A DNA stretch of 64,000 nucleotides, from positions 56,656-120,655 of the forward strand of contig NZ_AYMV01000011.1 of the NCBI RefSeq assembly GCF_000633415.1. Reading direction: 5' to 3'. Under the pieces are notes generated by a model. That model saw nothing but the letters and a program-made list of their open reading frames with translations, ran no database searches and was not told where the DNA came from. The stretch's first letter is position 1, and every line of letters begins with the position of its first letter. The DNA comes from Leucobacter sp. PH1c. Its GTDB lineage: Bacteria > Actinomycetota > Actinomycetes > Actinomycetales > Microbacteriaceae. Made by a program: the position numbers and the translations under genes. Below are positions 25,829 through 34,686 of this stretch, piece after piece.

Positions 25829-26917
25829 GTGACCAGCCTCAGTGATCTCCCCCTCCGCGACAACCTCGTCGGCCAGCAGCCGTACGGAGCCCCGCAGGAT
25901 CCGGTGCCCGTCAGCCTCAACGTCAACGAGAACACGCATCCCATCCCCGACGAAGTCGTCGAGGACATCGTGCAGTCGCTGGCCCGCGCCGTCCGCGGGG
26001 TGAACCGCTACCCGGATCGCGAGTTCCTCGAACTCCGCGAGTCGCTCGCGGGATACCTCGGTCACGGCCTCACCGCCGAGCAGCTCTGGGCAGCCAACGG
26101 GTCGAACGAGGTGCTGCAGCAGATCCTGCAGGCATTCGGCGGCCCCGGCCGCTCGCTGCTCAGTTTCAGCCCCACCTACTCGATGTACCCGCTGCTCGCC
26201 GCCGGCACCGACACTGCCTGGATCGACGTGCCCCGCCCGGCCGACTACGTGCTCACCCCCGAGCTCGTCACCGCGGCGATCGCCGAGCACGCCCCCGACA
26301 TCGTGATCCTCTGCGGCCCGAACAACCCGACCGGCACGGTGCTCGACCGCGAGGTCATCCGCGCCGCCTCCGAGGCGAGCGCCGGCATCGTCATCGTCGA
26401 TGAGGCGTACCAGGAGTTCGACGCCGAGACGGAGAGCGCCGTCGCGCTCCTGCCGGGCCGCCCCCGGCTCCTCGTCTCGCGCACGATGAGCAAGGCCTTC
26501 GCCTTCGCCGGGGTGCGCCTCGGCTACCTCGCCGCAGACGCGGCGGTCGTCGACGCGCTCCGACTCGTGCGCCTCCCGTACCACCTCTCCGCGCTCACCC
26601 AGGCGGCGGCCACCGCCGCGCTCCGCCACTCCGGCGCCATGCTCGGTGCGGTCGCCGAGATCCGCTCCGAGCGCGACCGCCTCGACGCGGCACTCACCGA
26701 GCTCGGCTACCAGGTGCACCCCTCGGGCTCGAACTTCCTGCTCGTCGGGGGCTTCGCCGACCCGGCGGCTACTTTCGAGGCGCTCCGTGCTCAGGGGATC
26801 CTGATCCGCAACCTCAGCATCCCCGGCCACCTGCGCATCACGGCGGGGACCCGGGAGGAGACGAGCGCGGTGATCGACGCCATCGCGGCGCTCGGCCCGG
26901 GCGGCGCACGAGCCTGA
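25829..26917 (+). CDS. hisC: Histidinol-phosphate aminotransferase
   Basis: The 362-residue fold-type I PLP enzyme has LNVNENTHPIPDEV, a cofactor-binding region with CGPNNPTGTVLD, VDEAYQEF, and the Schiff-base lysine in SRTMSKAFAFAGVRLGY. It converts imidazole acetol-phosphate to histidinol-phosphate. The GTG start is leaderless-type. hisC lies about 1.8 kb upstream of hisB-hisH-priA, separated from them by a thiol-redox gene pair. No hisD is seen in the window. Confidence 0.93.
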   Translation: MTSLSDLPLRDNLVGQQPYGAPQDPVPVSLNVNENTHPIPDEVVEDIVQSLARAVRGVNRYPDREFLELRESLAGYLGHGLTAEQLWAANGSNEVLQQILQAFGGPGRSLLSFSPTYSMYPLLAAGTDTAWIDVPRPADYVLTPELVTAAIAEHAPDIVILCGPNNPTGTVLDREVIRAASEASAGIVIVDEAYQEFDAETESAVALLPGRPRLLVSRTMSKAFAFAGVRLGYLAADAAVVDALRLVRLPYHLSALTQAAATAALRHSGAMLGAVAEIRSERDRLDAALTELGYQVHPSGSNFLLVGGFADPAATFEALRAQGILIRNLSIPGHLRITAGTREETSAVIDAIAALGPGGARA

Positions 26918-26949
26918 GAGTTCGGTGAGGGTGCGCTTCGGGCGCCGGA

Positions 26950-26955
26950 TAGCCT
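26950..26955 (+). promoter_or_regulatory. -10 hexamer TAGCCT for the DsbA-like gene
   Basis: TAGCCT ends 6 nt (GGAGGC) before the ATG. The spacer also resembles a Shine-Dalgarno sequence but is too close to the start to act as one. Confidence 0.5.
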
Positions 26956-26961
26956 GGAGGC

Positions 26962-27747
26962 ATGCCTCAGCCACCCGAAGCCCTGCCCCGTCATGAGCTC
27001 GAGCGGAAGCTCCGCCGATCCCGCACGCTGAACCTCGCGCTCGGCGCGGTCGCGATCGCCGGGCTCGTCTTCGGGGGCGTCCAGCTGGCGCAGGCTGGTT
27101 CGGGCGGCTCCGGCTCCGCCGCCGGGAACGCGGCAGGCAGCGGCGCGGGCACCTCTGGGGATGGCGCCTCCGGCTCGGGCGGCGATGCCACGGGCGCGAG
27201 CCTTGAGCGGCGCGACCCCGACGACACGATGGCGATCGGCGACATCGATGCTCCCGTCGTGATGAGCGAGTGGATCGACTTCCGCTGCCCGTTCTGCGCC
27301 GTCTACTCCCGGGACACCCTGCCGGTGCTCATCGAGGAGTACGTGGAGACCGGCAAGGTCCGGATCGAACTGCACGACGTCGCCTACTTCGGCGAGCAGT
27401 CGACGCGCGCCGCCGTGGCCGCCCGCGCCGCGGGGGAGCAGGGCAAGTACTTCGAGTTCGTGCAGGCGATCTACGAGGCTGCCCCCGAGAGCGGCCACCC
27501 CGAGCTCCCGGCCGAGGAACTCCTCGCGTTCGCGAAGCAGGTGGGCGTGCCCGACCTCACGAAGTTCGAGGCCGACATGACCCGCGCGGATCTGCAGGAG
27601 GCCGTCGCGCAGAGCACGGCACAGGCGCAGCAGCTCGGGGTGAGCGGCGTTCCCTTCTTCGCGGTCGACGGGCAGGCGCTGAGCGGCGCCCAGCCGGTCG
27701 ACACCTTCCGCGCGCTGCTCGACGAGGCCGTGGACGCCGCGAAGTGA
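26962..27747 (+). CDS. DsbA-family thioredoxin-fold membrane-anchored protein
   Basis: The 261-residue protein has an N-terminal membrane anchor (about residues 25-46), a flexible Gly/Ser/Ala linker to about residue 80, and a DsbA-type thioredoxin domain. The active site is CPFC in EWIDFRCPFCAVYSRDTLP, and the cis-proline loop is GVSGVPFFAV. It probably forms or rearranges disulfides in exported proteins. A CcdA/DsbD-like membrane gene follows 85 nt later and could shuttle electrons to or from it. Confidence 0.88.
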   Translation: MPQPPEALPRHELERKLRRSRTLNLALGAVAIAGLVFGGVQLAQAGSGGSGSAAGNAAGSGAGTSGDGASGSGGDATGASLERRDPDDTMAIGDIDAPVVMSEWIDFRCPFCAVYSRDTLPVLIEEYVETGKVRIELHDVAYFGEQSTRAAVAARAAGEQGKYFEFVQAIYEAAPESGHPELPAEELLAFAKQVGVPDLTKFEADMTRADLQEAVAQSTAQAQQLGVSGVPFFAVDGQALSGAQPVDTFRALLDEAVDAAK

Positions 27748-27832
27748 CTCGAGCCCCGCGCACCGAGATCCCGGCGGCGCGCCGCGCAGCGCCGCACACC
27801 GGGCTGCGCGCGCAGCGGCGCGAGGCGCGCTG

Positions 27833-28654
27833 ATGTCGCTCAGCCTCCTCGGCGCGTTCCTCGGCGGCGTGCTCACACTGCTGAGCCCCTGCTCGGTCAT
27901 GCTCCTTCCGGCGTTCTTCGCCTACGCGTTCTCGAGCCCGGGCGCGCTGCTCGCGCGCACCGGCGTCTTCTTCCTGGGCCTCGCGACCTCCCTCGTGCCG
28001 CTCGGGCTGCTCGCCGGGACGCTCGGAGCCTGGGTGAACCAGAACCGCTTCGCGCTCGTGACGGTCGCCTCCGTGCTCGTCATCGTGCTGGGCGCGGCCA
28101 TGCTGCTCGGGATCCGGATCCCCGGGGTCGTCCCGCAGCAGGGCGCGAAGAGCGCGTCGATCGCCTCGGTCTTCGCCCTCGGCACGGTCTACGGCCTCGC
28201 GGGCGTGTGCGCGGGCCCGCTGCTCGGCGCGGCGCTCGCGTTCGCGGCGTTCGGCGGCAACCCGCTCCTCGGCGGCCTCGTGCTGCTCGTGTTCGCCGCG
28301 GGGATGACGGTGCCGCTCGTGCTCCTCGCCCTCCTCTGGGACCGGGTGCCCGCGGTGCGCCGCCTGGTGCGCCCGCGCGAGCTCGTGATCGGGCGCTGGC
28401 GCAATGCGTGGACCAACGTGATCGGCGGGCTCCTCACGATCGGGATCGGCATCCTGCTGCTCGTCACGCAGGGCACCACCTCGCTCGGGGGCGTGCTCGG
28501 CGCGACCGCGCAGGCGCAGCTCGAGGCCCAGGTGATGGGCTGGGCGAATGCGGTTCCCGGGTGGGCGGTCGCGATCGTGTTCGCGCTCCTCGTGGGGATC
28601 TGGCTCGGGGTGTTCCTCGGGCGTCGGCGCCGCGGGCGCCGGGCCGCGGCCTGA
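27833..28654 (+). CDS. CcdA/DsbD-family transmembrane thiol-disulfide transporter
   Basis: The 273-residue protein has about seven membrane helices. The cysteine pair typical of CcdA is in LTLLSPCSVMLLPAFFAYAF (helix 1) and GLAGVCAGPLLGAALAF (helix 4). The family carries reducing equivalents from cytoplasmic thioredoxin across the membrane, for cytochrome c maturation or for resetting extracytoplasmic thioredoxin-fold proteins. Its neighbour with a CPFC motif is a likely partner. The C-terminal tail is very basic. No cytochrome c maturation genes are nearby, so that role is not supported by context. Confidence 0.87.
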   Translation: MSLSLLGAFLGGVLTLLSPCSVMLLPAFFAYAFSSPGALLARTGVFFLGLATSLVPLGLLAGTLGAWVNQNRFALVTVASVLVIVLGAAMLLGIRIPGVVPQQGAKSASIASVFALGTVYGLAGVCAGPLLGAALAFAAFGGNPLLGGLVLLVFAAGMTVPLVLLALLWDRVPAVRRLVRPRELVIGRWRNAWTNVIGGLLTIGIGILLLVTQGTTSLGGVLGATAQAQLEAQVMGWANAVPGWAVAIVFALLVGIWLGVFLGRRRRGRRAAA

Positions 28655-28667
28655 CCCGGAAGCCGGA

Positions 28668-28673
28668 TAGACT
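28668..28673 (+). promoter_or_regulatory. -10 hexamer TAGACT for hisB
   Basis: TAGACT ends 6 nt (GGCGGC) before the hisB ATG. This is leaderless-type and starts the hisB-hisH-priA run. Confidence 0.6.
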
Positions 28674-28679
28674 GGCGGC

Positions 28680-29288
28680 ATGACCGCAGCCACACGCACG
28701 GCCTCGCTCGAGCGCTCCACGAGCGAGTCCCAGATCAGCCTGAGCCTTGACCTCGACGGCACCGGTGCCTCCGACGTCCAGACCGGGGTGCCCTTCTTCG
28801 ACCACATGCTCACCGCGTTCGCGCGCCACTCGCTCACCGACCTGACGGTGCGCGCCCAGGGCGACGTCGAGATCGACGTGCACCACACGGTCGAGGACAC
28901 CGGAATCCTGCTCGGCCAGGCCCTCCTCGAAGCGCTCGGCGACAAGCGGGGCATCTCCCGCTACGGCGACGCGCTCGTGCCCCTCGATGAGGCGCTCGCT
29001 CAGGCGGTCGTGGACATCTCCGGGCGGCCCTACCTCGTGCACTCGGGGGAGCCGGCCGGCTTCGAGTTCCACCTCATCGGCGGCCACTACACCGGCTCGA
29101 TGGTGCGGCACTTCTTCGAGGCGCTGACGCTCAACGCGCGCCTCACGGTGCACCTGAAGCTCATCGAGGGGCGCGATCCGCACCACATCGCCGAGGCGGA
29201 GTTCAAGGCCTTCGCACGCGCGTTCCGCCAGGCCAAGGCGCTCGATCCGCTCGTCACGGGCGTGCCCTCCACCAAGGGCGCGCTGTGA
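28680..29288 (+). CDS. hisB: Imidazoleglycerol-phosphate dehydratase
   Basis: The 202-residue protein has the diagnostic metal-binding clusters of [40 protein letters not shown] and [15 protein letters not shown], plus [19 protein letters not shown]. It makes imidazole acetol-phosphate, the substrate of HisC. It is monofunctional, without the phosphatase domain found in enterobacteria. Its stop overlaps the hisH start by 4 nt. Confidence 0.97.
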   Translation: MTAATRTASLERSTSESQISLSLDLDGTGASDVQTGVPFFDHMLTAFARHSLTDLTVRAQGDVEIDVHHTVEDTGILLGQALLEALGDKRGISRYGDALVPLDEALAQAVVDISGRPYLVHSGEPAGFEFHLIGGHYTGSMVRHFFEALTLNARLTVHLKLIEGRDPHHIAEAEFKAFARAFRQAKALDPLVTGVPSTKGAL

Positions 29289-29932
29289 GCGCAGCGACCG
29301 GGGCACGCCCCCGCGTCGCCGTACTCGACTACGGCTCGGGCAACGTCCACTCCGCCGTGAAGGCCCTCGCGGCCGCCGGCGCCGAGGTCGAGCTGACGCG
29401 GGATCCGCGCGCGGTGCAGGAGGCCGATGGCCTCCTCGTTCCGGGCGTCGGCGCATTCGACGCCGTGATGCAGCAGCTGCGCGCGGTGCGCGGGGACGAG
29501 CTGATCGACCGTCGACTCGCGGGCGGGCGCCCCGTGCTCGGCATCTGCGTCGGCCAGCAGGTGATGTTCGCGCGCGGGATCGAGCGCGGGCAGGAGACCG
29601 AGGGGCTCGACCAGTGGCCCGGCACGGTGCGCGAGCTGCGCGCTCCCGTGCTGCCGCACATGGGCTGGAACACCGTCGATGCCCCTGCGGACTCGCGGCT
29701 CTTCGCCGGGATCTCCGACGAGCGGTTCTACTTCGTCCACTCGAACGCCGCGACGGAGTGGGAGATCGAGGGCCGCAGCGCGGCCACGAAGCCCCGCGTC
29801 ACCTGGGCCGAGCACGGCGAGCGCTTCATCGCCGCCGTGGAGAACGGGCCGCTGAGCGCGACCCAGTTCCACCCGGAGAAGTCCGGCGAAGCCGGCATCC
29901 AGTTGCTGCGCAACTGGCTCGCAACGTTCTGA
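29285..29932 (+). CDS. hisH: Imidazole glycerol phosphate synthase glutaminase subunit
   Basis: The 215-residue class-I glutamine amidotransferase has the nucleophile Cys in [14 protein letters not shown] and the His-Glu pair in [26 protein letters not shown] at the N-terminus is typical of HisH. It feeds ammonia to the HisF cyclase, which is not in this window. The start is GTG 29285, overlapping hisB. Confidence 0.96.
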   Translation: MSAATGARPRVAVLDYGSGNVHSAVKALAAAGAEVELTRDPRAVQEADGLLVPGVGAFDAVMQQLRAVRGDELIDRRLAGGRPVLGICVGQQVMFARGIERGQETEGLDQWPGTVRELRAPVLPHMGWNTVDAPADSRLFAGISDERFYFVHSNAATEWEIEGRSAATKPRVTWAEHGERFIAAVENGPLSATQFHPEKSGEAGIQLLRNWLATF

Positions 29933-29955
29933 CCCCACCAAGGAGCACACCACAC

Positions 29956-30735
29956 ATGAGCGAGTTCACCGAGGGACCGAAGCTGCAGCTGCTGCCCGCG
30001 ATCGACATGGTCGACGGGAAGGCCGTGCGCCTCACCCAGGGCGAGGCCGGCACCGAGACGAACTACGGCAGCCCGGTCGACGCCGCGATGGACTGGATCG
30101 AGCAGGGCGCGGAGTGGATCCACCTCGTCGATCTCGACGCGGCCTTCGGGCGGGGGAGCAACGTCGCCGTCGCCCGCAAGATCATCAAGCGCGCCGGAAC
30201 CGCCGTCAACATCGAGTTCTCGGGCGGGATCCGTGACGATGCGAGCCTCGAAGCTGCGCTCGAGATGGGTGCGCGCCGCGTGAACCTCGGTACCGCAGCG
30301 ATCGAGAACCCCGAGTGGACCCGCGCCGCGATCGCCCGCTTCGGCGATCAGATCGCGGTCGGCCTCGACGTGCGCGGCGAGACGCTCGCGGCGCGCGGCT
30401 GGACCGAGGACGGCGGCAACCTGTGGGACGTGCTCGCGCAGCTCGAGGACGCGAACTGCTCGCGCTACGTCGTGACCGACGTGACCAAGGACGGCACGCT
30501 GCGCGGCCCGAATCTCGAGCTGCTGCGCGAGATGTGCCAGCGCACCGAGCGACCGGTCGTCGCCTCGGGCGGCGTCTCGAGCCTCGACGATCTCGTCGCG
30601 CTGCGCGAGCTCGTGCCGCTCGGCGTCGAGGGCGCGATCATCGGCAAGGCGCTCTACGACGGCGCGTTCACGCTCCCCGCGGCCCTCGACATCGCGGGTC
30701 GGCCCGAGTCCGCGGGCGCCGGCGCGAACGCCTAG
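29956..30735 (+). CDS. priA: Phosphoribosyl isomerase (HisA / bifunctional PriA)
   Basis: The 259-residue (beta-alpha)8 barrel has [19 protein letters not shown] with the catalytic Asp, [20 protein letters not shown] and [19 protein letters not shown]. In actinobacteria HisA is commonly the bifunctional PriA, which also replaces TrpF in tryptophan synthesis. The GTETNYGSP and DVTKDGTL motifs fit PriA, but bifunctionality is inferred from lineage. A clear AAGGAG ribosome binding site lies upstream of ATG 29956, unlike the leaderless neighbours. Confidence 0.92.
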   Translation: MSEFTEGPKLQLLPAIDMVDGKAVRLTQGEAGTETNYGSPVDAAMDWIEQGAEWIHLVDLDAAFGRGSNVAVARKIIKRAGTAVNIEFSGGIRDDASLEAALEMGARRVNLGTAAIENPEWTRAAIARFGDQIAVGLDVRGETLAARGWTEDGGNLWDVLAQLEDANCSRYVVTDVTKDGTLRGPNLELLREMCQRTERPVVASGGVSSLDDLVALRELVPLGVEGAIIGKALYDGAFTLPAALDIAGRPESAGAGANA

Positions 30736-30766
30736 TCCGAGGCGAGCGGAGAGGGGAACCCACGCG

Positions 30767-31660
30767 GTGGCGATCAAGAAGCTCCCGTCGACCGGCGATG
30801 CGCCGCGCTCGACCGGCGTCCCGGAGAGCCTCGTCGCCGGCGGCGCGGCAGACTCCGCGGGCTTCCCGTGGGAGGGCCGCACGTTCGACCATCACGGCAC
30901 GGCGTTCTCAGACGACGCCGGGGAGACCCCCGTCCACGTCGCCGAGGCGGTCGGCCGCCTGCGCGCAGCGGCCCGCGCCGCCGCCGAGGCATCGAGCGCC
31001 GAGGCGCACTGGGCGGCCGTCGCCGAGATCGCCGCGGCGCACGGCGACGTGATCGCGGCCCTTGCGACGGCGCGGGTGCTCGTGCCGATGCTTGCCGAGG
31101 CGGGCGACCTCGGCCTCACCCCCGAGGGGAAGACGGTCGAGAAGACCCAGGAGCTCTCGATCGTCACGGTCGCGGCCCCCGACGGGCGGCGCGTGCTGCC
31201 CGTGTTCAGCTCGGTCGAGACGCTCGGCCGCTGGCATGACGAGGCGCGTCCCATCCCGGTGCCGGCGACGCAGGCGGCGCTCGCCGCGGTGCAGGAGGAG
31301 ACCGACCTCCTCATCCTCGACGCCGCGACGCCCGAGGCCGAATACGGTGTGCGGCGCCCCGCGCTTCGCGCCCTCGCGCTCGGGGAGCCCTACGTCCCCG
31401 CGTGGGCCGACGACGATGTGCACGCCGCCTTCCGCGCGGCGACGGCCGAGGAGCCCGCCGTGGTGGAGCTCTGGCTCGCGCCGGGTGACCCCGAGGGGCG
31501 CCTGCTCGCCCCCGAGGTCGACGTGCACCTCCGCCTCGCGCCGGGCCTCGACCGCGCCGCGCTGAGCGGGCTGCTCGAGCGCCTGCAGGGCCGCTGGGCG
31601 AGCGCCGAGGTGATCGCGGAGCGCGTCGACTCGATGCGGGTGCGGCCGAGCGCCGCGTAG
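30767..31660 (+). CDS. SseB-family protein
   Basis: The 297-residue protein contains an SseB N-terminal-type domain over about residues 60-200. The segment with LPVFSSVETLGRWHDEARPI followed by QAALAAVQEETDLLILDAAT is characteristic. The function of the family is poorly known. The start is GTG 30767, with GAGAGGGG 15 nt upstream. It follows priA by 31 nt and probably belongs to the his transcript, a linkage common in actinobacteria, though no role in histidine synthesis is known. Confidence 0.75.
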   Translation: MAIKKLPSTGDAPRSTGVPESLVAGGAADSAGFPWEGRTFDHHGTAFSDDAGETPVHVAEAVGRLRAAARAAAEASSAEAHWAAVAEIAAAHGDVIAALATARVLVPMLAEAGDLGLTPEGKTVEKTQELSIVTVAAPDGRRVLPVFSSVETLGRWHDEARPIPVPATQAALAAVQEETDLLILDAATPEAEYGVRRPALRALALGEPYVPAWADDDVHAAFRAATAEEPAVVELWLAPGDPEGRLLAPEVDVHLRLAPGLDRAALSGLLERLQGRWASAEVIAERVDSMRVRPSAA

Positions 31661-31701
31661 CAATCCGTTCGGGTTTCCGCCGCGCGGGCGCGACGGCCTG
31701 C

Positions 31702-31747
31702 TACGCTCTCGGGGTGCCTCCGGCGCCGCGCAGCCCCATTGCGCGGC
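31702..31747 (+). promoter_or_regulatory. -10-like hexamer and leader hairpin before the NSS transporter
   Basis: TACGCT (31702-31707) is a -10-like hexamer. The predicted leader contains the perfect 8-bp stem GCCGCGCA (31725-31732) and TGCGCGGC (31740-31747) around a 7-base loop. No known riboswitch class was recognised. Confidence 0.35.
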
Positions 31748-31772
31748 GTCGACCTCCGACGAAGCGAGAACG

Positions 31773-33377
31773 ATGACGCAGACCACCTCAGCCCCCGCCG
31801 CGCCGCAGCGCGCCGAATGGACCGGCCAGATCGGCTTCATCATCTCGGCGATCGGTTCCGCGGTCGGCCTCGGCAACATCTGGCGCTTCCCCGGCGTCGC
31901 GTACGAGAACGGCGGCGGGGCCTTCCTCATCCCGTACATCGTCGCGCTGCTCACCGCGGGCATCCCGATCCTCTTCCTCGACTACGCGATCGGCCACCGC
32001 TTCCGCGGCTCCGCCCCGCTCGCCCTCCGCCGCCTCGCGGGGAAGCTCGGCGAGGGCATCGGCTGGTTCCAGGTGATGATCTGCGTCTTCATCGCGATCT
32101 ACTACACGGCCGTGCTCGCGTGGGCGTCGAGCTACTTCGTGTACTCCTTCGACCTCCGCTGGGGCGACGACGCCGCCGGCTACTTCACGGGGGAGTACCT
32201 GCAGCTCTCGGCCGAGCCGTTCAGCGGCACCTTCGTGCCCGCCGTGCTGATCCCGCTCGTGATCATGTGGATCGTGGCGCTCGTCGTCCTCGGCGCCGGC
32301 GTCGTCCGCGGCGTGCAGCGCCTCAACATGGTCGCGATCCCGCTCCTCGTGGTGGGCTTCCTCGTGCTCGTGGTGCGCGCCCTGTTCCTCCCCGGCGCGG
32401 CCGAGGGCCTGAACGCGCTCTTCACCCCCGATTTCGCGGCGCTCGCCGATCCCTCGGTCTGGGTGGCGGCCTACAGCCAGATCTTCTTCTCGCTCTCCGT
32501 CGCCTTCGGCATCATGATGACGTACGCGTCCTACCGCCGCCGCCGCTCGAACATGACGAGCCCGGGCCTCGTGGTCGCGTTCGGCAACTCGTCGTTCGAG
32601 ATCCTCGCGGGCATCGGCGTCTTCGCGACGCTCGGCTTCTTCGCGCACCAGCAGGGCGTCGCGGTCGCCGATCTCGAGGGCCTCAAGGGCGTCGGCCTCG
32701 CGTTCATGACGTTCCCCGCGATCGCCGCGGAGATGCCCGGCGGCGAGATCTTCGGCGCGCTCTTCTTCGGGGCGCTCACGCTCGCCGGCCTCACCTCGAT
32801 GATCTCCATCATGGAGGTGATCCTCGCGGGCGTGATGGACAAGTTCGGCCTCACGCGCCGCAAGGCCGTCTACGGCATCGGCGGCGTGCTCGCGGTCATC
32901 TCGGTCGTGCTCTTCGGCACCCAGTCGGGCCTCACCGCGCTCGACACGATCGACAATTGGGCGAACAACATCGGCATCGTCTCCTCGGCCGTCGTGATGA
33001 CGATCACGGTGCTCTGGATCCGCCGCGCGGGCACCGAGCTCTCGGGTCACCTGAGTATCCTGTCGACCTTCCGCGTCGGCCGCACGTGGCTCTTCTTCGT
33101 GTCGGTGCTCGGGCCGCTCGTACTCGGCTACATGCTCATCGCCACCATCGTCAACCTCGTGCAGGAGCCCTACTCCGGCTACGACACGGGCTACCTCCTC
33201 ATTGTGGGCTGGGGCTCGGTCGCGCTCATGATCATCGGCTCGATCGTGCTCACGCTCACCCCGTGGCGCTACGATCCGGACCGCTTCACCCCCTGGCCGC
33301 CGGTTCCGGCCGCGGTGCGCACGGCGTCCCGCGCGGACGCAGCCGGCCCCGACGCAGCTGAGGAGCGCGCACGATGA
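31773..33377 (+). CDS. Sodium-dependent amino-acid transporter (NSS/SNF family)
   Basis: The 534-residue protein has about 12 membrane helices and the family signature GSAVGLGNIWRFPGVAYENG (helix 1), then GGAFLIPYIVALLTAGIPIL. It is a LeuT-fold sodium symporter; bacterial members carry Met, Ala, Leu or Trp. The next gene is a tiny one-helix protein like MetS, which is required by the methionine/alanine NSS transporter MetP in Corynebacterium glutamicum. That makes Met or Ala the most likely substrate. Confidence 0.9.
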   Translation: MTQTTSAPAAPQRAEWTGQIGFIISAIGSAVGLGNIWRFPGVAYENGGGAFLIPYIVALLTAGIPILFLDYAIGHRFRGSAPLALRRLAGKLGEGIGWFQVMICVFIAIYYTAVLAWASSYFVYSFDLRWGDDAAGYFTGEYLQLSAEPFSGTFVPAVLIPLVIMWIVALVVLGAGVVRGVQRLNMVAIPLLVVGFLVLVVRALFLPGAAEGLNALFTPDFAALADPSVWVAAYSQIFFSLSVAFGIMMTYASYRRRRSNMTSPGLVVAFGNSSFEILAGIGVFATLGFFAHQQGVAVADLEGLKGVGLAFMTFPAIAAEMPGGEIFGALFFGALTLAGLTSMISIMEVILAGVMDKFGLTRRKAVYGIGGVLAVISVVLFGTQSGLTALDTIDNWANNIGIVSSAVVMTITVLWIRRAGTELSGHLSILSTFRVGRTWLFFVSVLGPLVLGYMLIATIVNLVQEPYSGYDTGYLLIVGWGSVALMIIGSIVLTLTPWRYDPDRFTPWPPVPAAVRTASRADAAGPDAAEERAR

Positions 33378-33523
33378 CCCCGATTGCCATCACATTCCTG
33401 ACCCTCGCCCTCGTCATCATCTGGGGCGGGCTCATCGGCAGCACGATCTTCCTGTCCCGCCGCCCGGAGGTCGAGGAGTACCCGGCCGGCGGCGAGGATA
33501 GCGTGCACGAGCGGCTCGAGTAG
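33374..33523 (+). CDS. MetS-like small subunit of NSS transporter
   Basis: This 49-residue protein starts MTPIAITFLTLALVIIWGGL, forms one membrane helix (about residues 4-28) and ends in an acidic tail with SVHERLE. It overlaps the transporter stop by 4 nt (ATGA). Length, single helix and position match the MetS-type auxiliary subunit (methionine/alanine import small subunit) that the corynebacterial MetP transporter needs. It was found by reading the sequence because it is very short. Confidence 0.82.
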   Translation: MTPIAITFLTLALVIIWGGLIGSTIFLSRRPEVEEYPAGGEDSVHERLE

Positions 33524-33547
33524 TCCGCGGCCGCCCGCTGCGTGCTG

Positions 33548-33874
33548 TTAGAGCAGGTTGAGCAGCAGCACGTAGCAGGCGGTGCCCGCCGCGATGCTGA
33601 GGAGCGCTCGGCGCTTCCCGAGCAGGTGCACCGCGACGGTGACGATCGCCGCCACGGCGACCGCCCAGGCCTGCTCGGGGCGCTTCGCCACCTCGTCGCG
33701 CAGCACGACGACGGCGAGGATCAGCATGATGCCGGCGGGCATCCAGCGTCCGAGCGCCTGCACGAACTTCGACTTCCGCAGCGGTTTCAGGATTGCGAAG
33801 GGGAGCGCGCGCAGCGCGAGCGTGATGAGCCCCGCGACCACGACTCCGGCGACGAGGTACCCGACTTCAGGCAC
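33548..33874 (-). CDS. azlD: AzlD-family branched-chain amino-acid transport subunit
   Basis: The 108-residue protein has four hydrophobic helices and the AzlD pattern TLALRALPFAILKPLRKS followed by RWMPAGIMLILAVVVLRD. AzlCD (BrnFE in corynebacteria) export branched-chain amino acids and methionine. The start overlaps the azlC stop by 8 nt. It ends only 24 nt from the converging NSS/MetS unit. Confidence 0.9.
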   Translation of the reverse strand: MPEVGYLVAGVVVAGLITLALRALPFAILKPLRKSKFVQALGRWMPAGIMLILAVVVLRDEVAKRPEQAWAVAVAAIVTVAVHLLGKRRALLSIAAGTACYVLLLNLL

Positions 33875-34607
33875 GTTCGGCCCCTCTCGTGATGACGTAG
33901 CGCACCCCGAGGGCGGCGGTGAAGATGAGCAGCGCGGCCAGCAGCGCCTGGCCGGGGAACGCCACGAGGGCGACCGTGACCGCGAGCCCCGCGAGTACGG
34001 CTGACGGCACCTCGCGGCGGCTGCGGAGCGCGTCGAGCGTCATGACGATGAACAGCGCGACGAGCGCGAACTCGAAGCCCTCGATGGGCGCCGGGAGCGC
34101 CGCGGCGATCGCGACGCCGACGAGCCCGCCGCCGACCCAGTACGCCTGCATGGCGAGCTGGCCGCTCACGATGCGCGCGGACGAGAGCTTTTCCGGCGGC
34201 ATGAGGACGTAGGTCGCGTAGGCCTCGTCGACCATCGCGTAGGTCGAGTAGGCGCGGGGGAGCCCACGGCGCACGCGCTGCACGGGGAACGAGAGCGCGT
34301 AGAACACGTGGCGGAAGTTCACGGCGAACACCGTCACGGCGATCGTCACGAGCGGGGTGGCCGCTGCGAGCATGCCGACGAGCAGGAGCTCGACCGATCC
34401 GGCGAACACGCCGATGGCGAGGGCTGGGGAGAGCCACCAGGGGAGCCCGGCCTGGACGACGAGCACGCCGAGCGCGATGCCGAGGGGGAAGATCCCGATC
34501 CCGACGCCGAGGGAGTCTCCGAGGCCCGCGCGGATCTGGGCGGCTCGGGTCTGCGGCACCCCCGGGGGAAGTGCGTCGCCGTGCGGATCGGCCGGGGGTT
34601 CGTGCAT
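33867..34607 (-). CDS. azlC: AzlC-family branched-chain amino-acid exporter large subunit
   Basis: The 246-residue protein has about seven membrane helices and the AzlC segments GIGIFPLGIALGVLVVQAGL, FAGSVELLLVGMLAA, NFRHVFYALSF and STYAMVDEAYA. With AzlD it forms an amino-acid exporter (BrnFE type). I chose the ATG at 34607; the longer frame runs into the divergent Lrp gene. The Lrp-family regulator on the other side most likely controls it, as Lrp does for brnFE in Corynebacterium glutamicum. Confidence 0.9.
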   Translation of the reverse strand: MHEPPADPHGDALPPGVPQTRAAQIRAGLGDSLGVGIGIFPLGIALGVLVVQAGLPWWLSPALAIGVFAGSVELLLVGMLAAATPLVTIAVTVFAVNFRHVFYALSFPVQRVRRGLPRAYSTYAMVDEAYATYVLMPPEKLSSARIVSGQLAMQAYWVGGGLVGVAIAAALPAPIEGFEFALVALFIVMTLDALRSRREVPSAVLAGLAVTVALVAFPGQALLAALLIFTAALGVRYVITRGAERA

Positions 34608-34615
34608 GGAACTAT

Positions 34616-34668
34616 ATTCGCGGAGATTCCGCGCAATGTGCATGCGTGATCGTGCCTGATTCGCGGAG
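34616..34668. promoter_or_regulatory. Candidate Lrp operator region (ATTCGCGGAG repeats)
   Basis: ATTCGCGGAG occurs at 34616-34625 and 34659-34668, 43 bp apart or about four helical turns. The first copy is part of the inverted repeat CGCGGA-GAT-TCCGCG (34619-34633). The region lies between the divergent azlC and Lrp genes. Confidence 0.5.
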
Positions 34669-34686
34669 TTGGTGCAAGATAGCTGC

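Noticed and set aside
31788..33050. Minus-strand open frame opposite the NSS transporter, rich in Asp/Glu/His/Arg
   Set aside because: It arises from the hydrophobic codons of the transporter read backwards. No start signal or family was found.
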